In this document: positions 25,906 through 34,268 of the stretch, one piece after another
Layout of the letters: every line of letters starts with the position of its first letter
Position numbering within the stretch: position 1 is the stretch's first letter
NCBI GenBank assembly: GCA_028281535.1
Contig: JANQJS010000067.1
Location: 1 to 55,659 of the forward strand
Reading direction: 5' to 3'
Length of the DNA stretch: 55,659 nt
DNA from: Sedimentisphaerales bacterium
GTDB lineage: Bacteria; Planctomycetota; Phycisphaerae; Sedimentisphaerales; SM23-30
Notes under the pieces: model-generated
The model's database searches: none
Told to the model about the DNA's origin: nothing
The model's input: only the letters and a program-made list of their open reading frames with translations
Made by a program: the position numbers and the translations under genes

Positions 25906-26925
25906 ATGAAACTAAGATCCATGAAAATCAAGAAGTCAGATTTATGTATATTTTTTTTACTATCGTTGGTGGCTTTGGTGCCATCGGCATGTCAGGCAAG
26001 TCCTAAAGATAAAGTGCCTGATAACATGGTCTGGATTTCTGGGGGAACATTTACGATGGGCTCAGCCAAAGGGTATGCTGATGAGCAACCTATGCATCAA
26101 GTAACCTTGGATGGTTTTTATATGGATGTCACAGAGGTGACAAATGAACAATTTACCGCATTTGTAAAAGCGACTAAATACATTACGGTGGCGGAGCGTC
26201 CACTAGACCCAAAGGACTTTCCTGGTGCGCCAAAAGAACTTCTCGTGCCTGGTGCATTGGTTTTTTCTCCACCGAAGGAAGGTCTGCCTATTCGCGGTGA
26301 GCAGGATTGGTGGAGTTATGTGCCTGGTGCTTGCTGGAAACATCCTGCTGGTAAAAATAGTGATCTCAAAGGTAAAGAGAATCATCCAGTAGTTCATATT
26401 GCCTGGGAAGATGCGAAGGCCTATGCCACGTGGGCTGGTAAAGATTTACCGACAGAAGCTCAATGGGAATTTGCTGCACGTGGGGGAGTTGAGAAAAATG
26501 TGTATGTCTGGGGCAATAAAAAGAACCCAGATGGAAAGCACATGGCAAATATATGGCAAGGAAAATTCCCTTATTCAAACTCAAAAAAAGATGGGTTTAT
26601 CACAACGGCGCCTGTGAAATCATTTCAGCCAAATACTTTTGGGTTGTATGATATGTCTGGTAATGTTTGGGAGTGGTGCAATGATTGGTATCGACCTGAT
26701 TATTATAAACGGAGTTCAAAGAAAAATCCCCTAGGGCCTAAAAACAGTTTCGACCCTCAAGAACCAGGTGTGCCTAAAAAAGTTATTCGGGGTGGATCAT
26801 TTCTTTGCAGTGATGTCTATTGTACTGGATATCGTCCATCAGCTCGGATGAAAACCAGTGTTGATACCGGACTGTCGCACCTGGGTTTTCGCTGTGTTAT
26901 TAATCCCAAAAAGCCTAAAGATTAG
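25906..26925 (+). CDS. Formylglycine-generating enzyme family protein with copper-type Cys pair
   Basis: 339 residues with an N-terminal hydrophobic export signal (LCIFFLLSLVALVPSACQAS). The FGE-sulfatase domain fills the rest: MVWISGGTFTMGS, DEQPMHQVTLDGFYMDVTEV, LPTEAQWEFAARGG, MSGNVWEWCNDWY and the C-terminal GGSFLCSDVYC with SHLGFRC. Cys301 and Cys306 match the copper-binding catalytic pair of true FGEs, which turn a sulfatase Cys into formylglycine using oxygen. Many bacterial family members lack this pair, so this one is a real activity candidate, acting on exported sulfatases. No sulfatase gene is in the window. It is monocistronic. Confidence 0.85.
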   Translation: MKLRSMKIKKSDLCIFFLLSLVALVPSACQASPKDKVPDNMVWISGGTFTMGSAKGYADEQPMHQVTLDGFYMDVTEVTNEQFTAFVKATKYITVAERPLDPKDFPGAPKELLVPGALVFSPPKEGLPIRGEQDWWSYVPGACWKHPAGKNSDLKGKENHPVVHIAWEDAKAYATWAGKDLPTEAQWEFAARGGVEKNVYVWGNKKNPDGKHMANIWQGKFPYSNSKKDGFITTAPVKSFQPNTFGLYDMSGNVWEWCNDWYRPDYYKRSSKKNPLGPKNSFDPQEPGVPKKVIRGGSFLCSDVYCTGYRPSARMKTSVDTGLSHLGFRCVINPKKPKD

Positions 26926-27024
26926 TTATAGATTGGTAAAATCATTAGTCATTATGAATCTTGTATGAAATCCGACATATAGATATATACTTTACCTATG
27001 AGAGCTTATTTGTATTGGGTTAAA

Positions 27025-27768
27025 TTATTTAATTTTGATGTAATAATAAACAGATACATTTACAGGTCGAGTTTCTCTTTTACCATCTCTAACCTCTCCA
27101 TTTTTTCTCAGGCCTAAGACTTTTGTTTTGTTTTCTAGCACGGTGTTATGTGCATGGACATTTTCTACTTTTCCGGATGCTGTTATTGTGTCTGGGTCAA
27201 TATCATGCATATGATCTCTCAGTTGATCGGCTTGGGTATCACCAGCAAGGCGGTTTGGGGAGGGGTCTTTGCCTTGGTTGTTATTATTCATTCCCCGTAA
27301 AAATACACCTCTTAGATCAGGGACCACAAATTTCATATTATCACCAATAAATAAACGCGGTAGCCCATTAATGGTTTTAATTGAATAATTACTTCCAAGA
27401 GTTGTAAGATCCGAATCAAGACCCTCTGCTAAAATCCAATTGCCTTTGGTCATGCGATTCATTTTTTCGGGTTCAAGGACTGAAGGCATAATGGACCCTT
27501 CTGGTAAATTTGGTTTTATTGGTAGGCTTGGATGATTAATCACAGTCGTTTTTATCGTATTTTTTATTAACTCTTTACCTGAATCTGTTTCTAAATATGA
27601 TGTAATGGCTCCTTTAAATGTGCTAATGCCAAAGATCGCAAAAAAGAAACTTAAAATGACAATTATTCCAGCGACTATTTTATAGGCAGATTTAACTGTT
27701 TTATCAATTTGCTGGTTTGTAATGTCTTTTGCTTCATTTAAGATTTGATTTTTATCGTTTTCATTCAT
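27025..27768 (-). CDS. Membrane-anchored protein with phage tail-collar-like domain
   Basis: 247 residues. An amphipathic N terminus is followed by one membrane helix at about residues 28-50 (SAYKIVAGIIVILSFFFAIF). The C-terminal half has the tail-fibre/collar signature VPDLRGVFLRGMNNN, then PNRLAGDTQADQLRDHMHDI and RPVNVSVYYYIKI. In phage and R-type particles this region ends in receptor-binding tips. Here it is tethered to a membrane with a short coiled segment between and no phage genes nearby. It could be a surface-displayed adhesive tip or a domesticated remnant. Start ATG 27768 has AGGAG at a rather long distance. Confidence 0.6.
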   Translation of the reverse strand: MNENDKNQILNEAKDITNQQIDKTVKSAYKIVAGIIVILSFFFAIFGISTFKGAITSYLETDSGKELIKNTIKTTVINHPSLPIKPNLPEGSIMPSVLEPEKMNRMTKGNWILAEGLDSDLTTLGSNYSIKTINGLPRLFIGDNMKFVVPDLRGVFLRGMNNNNQGKDPSPNRLAGDTQADQLRDHMHDIDPDTITASGKVENVHAHNTVLENKTKVLGLRKNGEVRDGKRETRPVNVSVYYYIKIK

Positions 27769-27822
27769 CGGTAATTATATCTCCTATCTAATTTTGAATT
27801 AGATTAAACTGTTGTGTGTTGA

Positions 27823-29253
27823 TTATGTATGAATATCGTTATATATATATTTGAAATAGATATAGAGTCCTGCCAGGATGTAATAACAACTCATCGTAAA
27901 AATGATAGCTACCAGGCTGGATCGGCTACTTCTTAGGTTTGGGGATAATTGTTTATTAATATGAAAATGATTGAGGTAGATCATCGTGGTTGCATAGACC
28001 AGTAAGCCAACTAGGCCTAGTACGGCGTTGAGTTCGAGTAATTGGTCGGGTTGGTCAAAATACATCGTAAAAGAGGTGATAATTGCTAGCAGAATGACCA
28101 AGCCATAATAGAGAGGGCGGATATCTTTTTTTGCGGTTTTCGGCCAGATGGACGTAATGGCATCAATGTGAATTCGACTGACACAATCGACCGTCACTAG
28201 CCATGTATCGACCAGAAATGTTCCGGCAATAAATAGAAAAAGTAGCTTGCCAAAGGTGCCCATCGATTCCTGGAAAAAGGCGGCTTGTTCTACGGCGACA
28301 TTGTAGCCTGCAGGGACTTTACCTTTGGGAAATAGAAAGACAAAGGCAAGTAGGCATGTCATGAGTGTTGTTAGGATGTTGCCAACGATGCCAACAATGC
28401 TTTCGATTTTTAAATAGCGATACCAATGTTTTAGTTTTGCGAGTGCCTCTGGTTCATCTAATGGCAAGCTTCCTTCGCCGCTACGGATTTCATTAACGCC
28501 AGAGCGAAAGCCAACCATTTGATCCATATGGCTTGCTTGACCAGCACCTTTTTCTTTGATCCAATAGGAATAGAACATCGACCAGAAACCACCTAAGCCA
28601 GCGAAAGTGATTGCCGTTAATAGACCCGTTGTATCATTTTGAAGATCAAACGATTTGATCATGGCTACATCTGGAAAGAAAATTCCTTTAAGAAAGATGC
28701 CTAGTTGACTCAAGACATCGGGTCGGCAGCAGGCAAAGAGCATCCCAAGTAGGGAAATAATTGCCACGACTTTCATGATCCATTCGATCATGCGATAGAT
28801 ACCTTTCGCATATAGGATGGCGAGGGTAAATACGATGATCATGGTTTGTGCCCAAAAGAGGGTGCGAGATTCATGTGTCCAGCTGCCTGGAAATTCTGTG
28901 AGTTTGGCGATGGCAGTGCCGCCAGCTGTGGCAAAAGCCCCAAACCATAAAAAGCAGATGATAAAAAGGATCCAGATAAAGATTCCCAGATATTTATTGA
29001 TACGAAAGAAACCACGAAACAAACCTTCTCCTGTCAGGATCGTATATCGCCCGACTTCAAATGTTAAAGGAAATTGCAACAGACAAGCCGGAATTAATAG
29101 GAATAGAAATCCCAGGCCATACTCGGCAATGATACGCGGCCAAAAAATTAATTCACCGCTGCCCTGAGCTAATGCCATCCAGACCAGGCCAGGTCCGAGT
29201 AACGCTGCCCATTTTCCGGGTTTTGGTAATGGTTTATGCTGAAATGAATTCAT
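27823..29253 (-). CDS. Nramp-related transporter without the DPGN metal motif
   Basis: 476 residues with about eleven hydrophobic segments. The N terminus LLGPGLVWMALAQGSGELI aligns with Nramp helix 1, and VTIDCVSR-like WLVTVDCVSRIH with the helix near the C-terminal half. In canonical Nramp proteins helix 1 carries DPGN and helix 6 carries MPH for Mn/Fe binding; here helix 1 has AQGSGE and the helix 6 region reads GLGGFWSMFYSYW. It may move another ion such as magnesium, as known for the NRMT branch, or something unrelated. It is monocistronic, with the start set by the ATG at 29253. The family call is firm and the substrate unknown. Confidence 0.75.
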   Translation of the reverse strand: MNSFQHKPLPKPGKWAALLGPGLVWMALAQGSGELIFWPRIIAEYGLGFLFLLIPACLLQFPLTFEVGRYTILTGEGLFRGFFRINKYLGIFIWILFIICFLWFGAFATAGGTAIAKLTEFPGSWTHESRTLFWAQTMIIVFTLAILYAKGIYRMIEWIMKVVAIISLLGMLFACCRPDVLSQLGIFLKGIFFPDVAMIKSFDLQNDTTGLLTAITFAGLGGFWSMFYSYWIKEKGAGQASHMDQMVGFRSGVNEIRSGEGSLPLDEPEALAKLKHWYRYLKIESIVGIVGNILTTLMTCLLAFVFLFPKGKVPAGYNVAVEQAAFFQESMGTFGKLLFLFIAGTFLVDTWLVTVDCVSRIHIDAITSIWPKTAKKDIRPLYYGLVILLAIITSFTMYFDQPDQLLELNAVLGLVGLLVYATTMIYLNHFHINKQLSPNLRSSRSSLVAIIFTMSCYYILAGLYIYFKYIYNDIHT

Positions 29254-29364
29254 CGTGTGGAGAGTTTAGCATAAAAAAACCCCCAAATAAACTAAATGTT
29301 TAAATGAGGGATAAAATCGTATGGAAAAAATTATTTATAAAGATTGTTACTTAATCTTGATTTT

Positions 29365-30531
29365 TTAATTTGAATTATCCATGGAATGAAAAATTGCCAT
29401 CATTTCATTCCATGCTTCTTCCTGGTTGATCTCCTTATCATTAACTTTATCTTGTATGGTATAGAAAAGTTGTGCGAAGTTTTCAAATTCTTCGTCTTGG
29501 ATGGCTTCTTCATATGTGGAAAGATAATCGATGAGTTCTTTCAATTCATTCCAACCATTTTCTTTGCTTAATTTTCCCGTTGTGACATCGACAAAGACTT
29601 TTTCAAACGGGTCTTCATCGCCTTCGTCGCCATTGATAAGTGCGACAAATTCGTCCCAAGCTTCTTCTTTGGTTTTCTTACCAGCGGTGACAGAATCATC
29701 GATCGTGAAAAAGGTTAGCGAAATGTCCTGGAACTCTTCTTCGTATTCCATTTCTTCCATGTGTGAAGCGATGGTAAACATTTGCTTAAAACTGTCCCAG
29801 CCTTGAGATTTTTTGAGTTTACCTTGCAGGACATCTTGCATGATTTTGTCAAAGGGTTCTTCGTCACTATCTTCGGCACTTAATATGCCGATCAACTCGT
29901 CCCAGGCTTGTGGTTTTGTTTTACTTTTTTCAGTAATTTGACTTTCGAAAGAATCAAAGAGTGCGACCAGATGTTTGAGGTCATCATGTGATTTTAATTC
30001 TTCAAGGGTTTTTAAGTAGTCAATGAGTTCTTTCATCTGATCCCAACCTTCAGATTTGGATATCTTACCTTCAAGCACGCTTAGGATGATCGGTTGAAAG
30101 GGGTCATCATCGTCGTCATCATTATTCTTATCTTTATTTTTGTCTTTGTTTTTCTCTTTCTTATCATAGCTATCTAAGACTTTAATCAGTTTGAAGAACG
30201 CCTGTGTTTTAGAGATGGATTTTTCTTTTATCGATTTATTTAACTTATGATTCATGTTAAAGAGTTGTTTGAGCTCTTTGTTCTGATGGAATAATTTGAC
30301 TTTTTCCATATCTTTAATGATGGATGAAAGTGTGTCCCAAGCCTCTTCAATTGTTAGGTCGCCTTCTTCAAGCCCCACAAAGACCTGCATGATTTTCTTT
30401 TCGTAATTCGATGGCGATTCTTGATTGTCTTTTGCCATGGCGATTCCGGAAAAAGCGATGAGTAACGCCATGGCGATCGCGAATGATAGGGATCTTTTGG
30501 GATGGTTTTCTGTGATGTTGTTGGTTTTCAT
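29365..30531 (-). CDS. Secreted protein made of four 82-residue helical repeats
   Basis: 388 residues with a signal peptide (LSFAIAMALLIAFSGIAMA). After it come four repeats at about residues 42-124, 144-222, 226-304 and 308-386. Each unit holds two half-units: one like VLEGKISKSEGWDQMKELIDYL and one like KTKPQAWDELIGIL, so the motif G-K-x-S-x-x-x-GW-(D/N) recurs. Repeats are separated by acidic linkers (DDDDDDPF, DEGDEDPF). The protein is strongly acidic and predicted helical. I recognise no family. AAGGAG precedes the ATG. It may be a calcium-responsive or scaffolding periplasmic protein, which is inference only. Confidence 0.65.
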   Translation of the reverse strand: MKTNNITENHPKRSLSFAIAMALLIAFSGIAMAKDNQESPSNYEKKIMQVFVGLEEGDLTIEEAWDTLSSIIKDMEKVKLFHQNKELKQLFNMNHKLNKSIKEKSISKTQAFFKLIKVLDSYDKKEKNKDKNKDKNNDDDDDDPFQPIILSVLEGKISKSEGWDQMKELIDYLKTLEELKSHDDLKHLVALFDSFESQITEKSKTKPQAWDELIGILSAEDSDEEPFDKIMQDVLQGKLKKSQGWDSFKQMFTIASHMEEMEYEEEFQDISLTFFTIDDSVTAGKKTKEEAWDEFVALINGDEGDEDPFEKVFVDVTTGKLSKENGWNELKELIDYLSTYEEAIQDEEFENFAQLFYTIQDKVNDKEINQEEAWNEMMAIFHSMDNSN

Positions 30532-30763
30532 AGGACAAATCTCCTTATATGCGTTTGTCTAAAACCTGATTTGCTATTCTCTGTTTATTGAGATAGATCT
30601 GATTGCCGTTTGACTCCAGATGCTACCATCATGACTCATTGTTAGTCGTAGGTCAATTGGATCTGTTACAAATATTTTTGGAAAAATACATAAATGGACT
30701 CTTGCTTTGTTGTGTGTTTCATAAGGCCTTTTTAAAAATGCACTTATCATAGTGCGCATAGAA

Positions 30764-30795
30764 AACCCCCGAAAGCTAAAGTGCTTTCAGGGGTT
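30764..30795 (-). terminator. Terminator of the dockerin-bearing gene
   Basis: AACCCCCGAAAGC and GCTTTCAGGGGTT pair with one mismatch around a 6-base loop. On the minus strand it is followed by TTTTC, fitting termination of the gene ending at 30818. The 286-base gap up to 30531 otherwise shows nothing convincing. Confidence 0.75.
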
Positions 30796-30817
30796 ATATG
30801 CTGATGTTGTTTAAACG

Positions 30818-33196
30818 CTATGGGAACGGTTGCAGCCAGAATTCAACAAATATCGCAAAATCAACAATATTCACAAACCCACTGCTATCCAAATCAGGAT
30901 TTGGCTCGCCTAAGGTGCCATCGCAATCCTGATTGGTGGTCAAATCGAAGGACAGATCCCAGGAAACCCATTGAGGAAATTCAATTGGCACGCCAGCCTG
31001 GAATTGATCGCCAATTTGTGGTGGCCATTGGCCTGATTGTACATTCATAATACGAACCGCATCATCATTGTAGTTATGTGGTCGTGTTTTCCAGCCCCAA
31101 GGATGAATGGGGTCTTCACCCGGTGGGTAGATTGCTGAGATACTGAGCCAATGAACGCGACCGCCCCAAGGTGTATTGGGTTCTTGGTAGAACCATTCTT
31201 CTTCAGGGATGTCGCATTCAAATTTAAAGCACGCATCATGAATCATCGGCCACCAGGTGACATGATCCAGCTGGAAAGCATCGTCTATGGTTGGATCAAA
31301 TGTTGGATCTGTGGATGGTGTTTGGGGCCGTGGGTCTCTATCGAAGCCCACAAATTCGACATTGTAGTTGTAGCATGTGTGTTGCCAAAGTAAGACATTT
31401 GGATGGCTGAATGATCTAAAATTATTTGGGTTTTTCGGTGTGTCACTCCAAATGGAAAATTGGAATCCAATTGGCAGTTGCGGCGGTACCGGTTCAAACC
31501 AATCGAGGAACGATCCCCACCAGTGAATATCTGTGATGGGCCGTTCATCCAAACAGAGCCAGTCGTCTGCCAATAATGGTTGATAATCGAGGATAGATAC
31601 TTCATCCCAACCGAGGTATTGTTGTTCTTCGCATTGAACAGGAGGTTGAGTCCATTTTAAGAAACCATTGGTTGGAATGCCTCCAACGTTAGGTGTGACG
31701 ATCAGGTCGTACCAGTAATTCCACATGTTACTAAGTGTTGTTCCTGGTGCTGGCACAGGTTGTTGGCCAACCCATTGGAAATTTTCATCCACGATGATAT
31801 CAATCACTTGGGTAATGTTGAATGCAGGATTGCTGGTGTAGCTTGCTGCTACAGGGATTGATGCTCCCGTTCCTGTTAAACTTGTGTTGACGTTAATCGT
31901 TGTGCTAATTCCGCAGGCTAATTGACCAGGTCCAGGTGTTCCTGATACGACGGTCCAATACCATGCGCGGATATTGCCATTCATATCTCGCATACCTAAT
32001 GATACGGCATTAACGCCACATGGCGGAAACACTTTAATTGAAATGGTAGCGTTAGATAAATCGGGATCTTCTGGGTAGGTAAAAACCCAGGCACTGGCAT
32101 AATCGCCAGGAGGTTCAGATCCACTGCCGAGGCTCATCACAAGCCCAGGCGCCAAATTCCAGCCGCCGTCACCGGTTATTAAATCGCAATAACATTGTAA
32201 GTTTGGATCTTGAAAAACGGCTGCTGCACAATTGTCTTCTGGCCATAATTGACTGCATGCACCAATTGGAAATTCACTGCTGCAAGCTGCTGATCTTTGG
32301 CAATCGCCATCTTCACATTCCCAACCATAAATACTCGCGGGCAAAAATTGGTTTGCAGGATAGGGCAAACCTTCTTGAAGGTGAGTGTCCCACTGAAGCA
32401 TGTAATCATCCCATTGAAATTGATCGATGGGTTGTACTCTACCATCGGCAAGAGCGGCATCCCATTGGTTGAGAGAATCGATGGCAAAGTAGGGACTGCT
32501 GGATCCGGCGGCTCGTTGCCCCAATCTTGAATTATCACCTGATTGTTGGATGTTAAGAACTTCTATGCCTGGAAAGAAATCTGGTCCGCCGCAACCTCCA
32601 GGGTTGGTGATTGGAGGTGATGTTGTCCAGGGCATATCTTGTGTTGTAATGAATTGTTTGGGTGCTAGAGGTTCATCGTCGCCATAGATTCGTATTTCGC
32701 CTGGGTTACCTACTTGGGTAAAAATAAATACAGGTTTGACAAAGAAGTCTGCGTTAAATGTGCCTCCGTTGAGGTGTTCTTTTGTTGCGGTAAGTTGACC
32801 AGGAGGAACAGGATCCCCAGAAAGTGATACCTGTACATCCCATAATACATCTTCACCATTTGTTACAACAGTAATTGGAGAGCAACTTACCAAATCCAAT
32901 TGAATGATTTGGATGGGGATTTGCTGTGTGTCGGGTAGATTGCCATCGTCAAATATCAAGGGGCCTAATCGTTGGACTTGTGTATCAATGAATCCCGGTT
33001 GTCCGCCTAAAATGATTTCTCCTTGAAATGGTTCAGATCCAGGATCGAAAAAGTCCGGTGGAATCGGTTCGCTTTGAAATTTCCATCGTGTGTCACCACT
33101 GCACGAGGTTTTCCAGCAGTCTGTACCTTGAGCCAAAAGAAGCGTTGGCAAAAATACGAGTAAAAGATATGCGCAAAGAAAGTGTTTTTTTCTCAT
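30818..33196 (-). CDS. Large secreted protein with C-terminal dockerin-type repeat
   Basis: 792 residues with a signal peptide (FLCAYLLLVFLPTLLLAQG) and a fine ribosome binding site (AAGGAG). The body is rich in Trp, Pro and Cys, with repeated beta-sandwich-like blocks and the stretch RPITDIHWWGSFLDWFEP followed by PIGFQFSIWSDTPKN, which I associate with a planctomycete extracellular domain family (recently labelled DUF7901, from memory). The C terminus DLDSSGFVNIVDFAIFVEFW is one dockerin-type calcium-binding repeat. Dockerins dock to cohesins or act as sorting tags in these bacteria. It is probably exported and attached outside the cell. No enzyme active site is apparent. Confidence 0.75.
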   Translation of the reverse strand: MRKKHFLCAYLLLVFLPTLLLAQGTDCWKTSCSGDTRWKFQSEPIPPDFFDPGSEPFQGEIILGGQPGFIDTQVQRLGPLIFDDGNLPDTQQIPIQIIQLDLVSCSPITVVTNGEDVLWDVQVSLSGDPVPPGQLTATKEHLNGGTFNADFFVKPVFIFTQVGNPGEIRIYGDDEPLAPKQFITTQDMPWTTSPPITNPGGCGGPDFFPGIEVLNIQQSGDNSRLGQRAAGSSSPYFAIDSLNQWDAALADGRVQPIDQFQWDDYMLQWDTHLQEGLPYPANQFLPASIYGWECEDGDCQRSAACSSEFPIGACSQLWPEDNCAAAVFQDPNLQCYCDLITGDGGWNLAPGLVMSLGSGSEPPGDYASAWVFTYPEDPDLSNATISIKVFPPCGVNAVSLGMRDMNGNIRAWYWTVVSGTPGPGQLACGISTTINVNTSLTGTGASIPVAASYTSNPAFNITQVIDIIVDENFQWVGQQPVPAPGTTLSNMWNYWYDLIVTPNVGGIPTNGFLKWTQPPVQCEEQQYLGWDEVSILDYQPLLADDWLCLDERPITDIHWWGSFLDWFEPVPPQLPIGFQFSIWSDTPKNPNNFRSFSHPNVLLWQHTCYNYNVEFVGFDRDPRPQTPSTDPTFDPTIDDAFQLDHVTWWPMIHDACFKFECDIPEEEWFYQEPNTPWGGRVHWLSISAIYPPGEDPIHPWGWKTRPHNYNDDAVRIMNVQSGQWPPQIGDQFQAGVPIEFPQWVSWDLSFDLTTNQDCDGTLGEPNPDLDSSGFVNIVDFAIFVEFWLQPFP

Positions 33197-33498
33197 TGCG
33201 GTCTCCTTTCTTCCTTCCCATGAAAGGAATCTAAAAGTGTTTTGAAACTTTAGACCAGAAAACTATCTATCCCATTGCTGAATACTTAAGAGTGATTTTT
33301 GGGGTGTTGTGCTAGATGCGAAACTTGTGAATCCAATTTTCTTCTAACATGAAAAAGCGGACAGGTCAATCGAATAAAGGTTATTGGTAAAAGTTTTCCT
33401 ATTTTAACACATTACTGCTTGAAAGTTATGTATTTAAGTAAATTGAAATCTCTAGCCGATGTAAGAATATCCAAGATAAAAAGTTACTGGAGGTATGG
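33197..33498. other. Intergenic region between divergent genes
   Basis: About 300 AT-rich bases. I see no repeat, hairpin or small gene; it should contain two promoters, but no pair of boxes is good enough to mark. Confidence 0.4.
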
Positions 33499-34218
33499 AT
33501 GGCAGATTTAACCGTCATTAAAGAAATCGCAGAGAAGGTATTAGAGATTCCGACATTAAAAGGCACGCCAGATCGTTATCTGGTTGATCGGACGTTTCGT
33601 GTGATGCGTCATTGTGGGAGCATTACGCAATTGAATGAAATTAAACGCTTTCAAGTTGATCAAATGTGCTTGAACGTCGCGGCGCTGTTTCGTGATAGCG
33701 GGTTTGCTAAATATGCTAGTCAGGAAGATAAGGCCGCTCGTATGGTGCTCGCCGATTTGACGGATGATGATTTGCGCGATTTTTCATCTCAAATTGTCCA
33801 GGAAAACCTGGAAGGGCTATTAAATCCACGACAAATGGAACGCGTATGTGCGATTATAAACGAATCTGGTAAGCGTCAAACGTCTCTGATTGAAGCGATG
33901 GTTCTTTCTGACGCACGTAATTTGGACGATATGGGAGCGATTGGGATATTTAATGAATTGCGTCGTTATGTGGTGCATGGTCGTGGTGTCTCAGGGGCGA
34001 TTGTCAGTTGGAAACGCAAATTGGAATATGATTACTGGAAAGCTCGATTGCGAGAGAGTTTTCGGTTTGATTCCGTAAGAAATTTAGCTAAAAAACGTCT
34101 GGACTTTGCTGAGCAATTCATGCAAAATCTAGATATTGAAAATAAAGCAGGGGATCTGGAAGATATGCTTCTGGAGCAGAATTTGTCACCTAAAAAGGAT
34201 GATAAAGTTCTTGCCTGA
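33499..34218 (+). CDS. HD-superfamily-like protein lacking the HD metal residues
   Basis: 239 residues; ATG 33499 follows GGAGG by five bases. The layout resembles YedJ/YpgQ-type HD hydrolases: an N-terminal helical pair, ALFRDSGFA where AALLHD would be expected, and the distal motif AMVLSDARNLDDMGAIGIF with the conserved DA-x-LD-x-GAIGI, then a helical tail with FAEQFMQNLDIE. The first His (VMRHCG) is displaced and the HD dyad reads Arg-Asp, so metal-dependent phosphohydrolysis is probably lost. It might act as a binding or regulatory protein. It is followed 50 bases later by the amidohydrolase gene. Confidence 0.6.
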   Translation: MADLTVIKEIAEKVLEIPTLKGTPDRYLVDRTFRVMRHCGSITQLNEIKRFQVDQMCLNVAALFRDSGFAKYASQEDKAARMVLADLTDDDLRDFSSQIVQENLEGLLNPRQMERVCAIINESGKRQTSLIEAMVLSDARNLDDMGAIGIFNELRRYVVHGRGVSGAIVSWKRKLEYDYWKARLRESFRFDSVRNLAKKRLDFAEQFMQNLDIENKAGDLEDMLLEQNLSPKKDDKVLA

Positions 34219-34268
34219 TTTTTTAAACGCTTTTTATAATTATATCTTAACGTTACATTAATTGACAT

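Noticed and set aside
30574-30759. 61-codon minus-strand frame between two secreted-protein genes
   Set aside because: Its start lies next to a terminator, there is no ribosome site, and the product shows no family or signal features.
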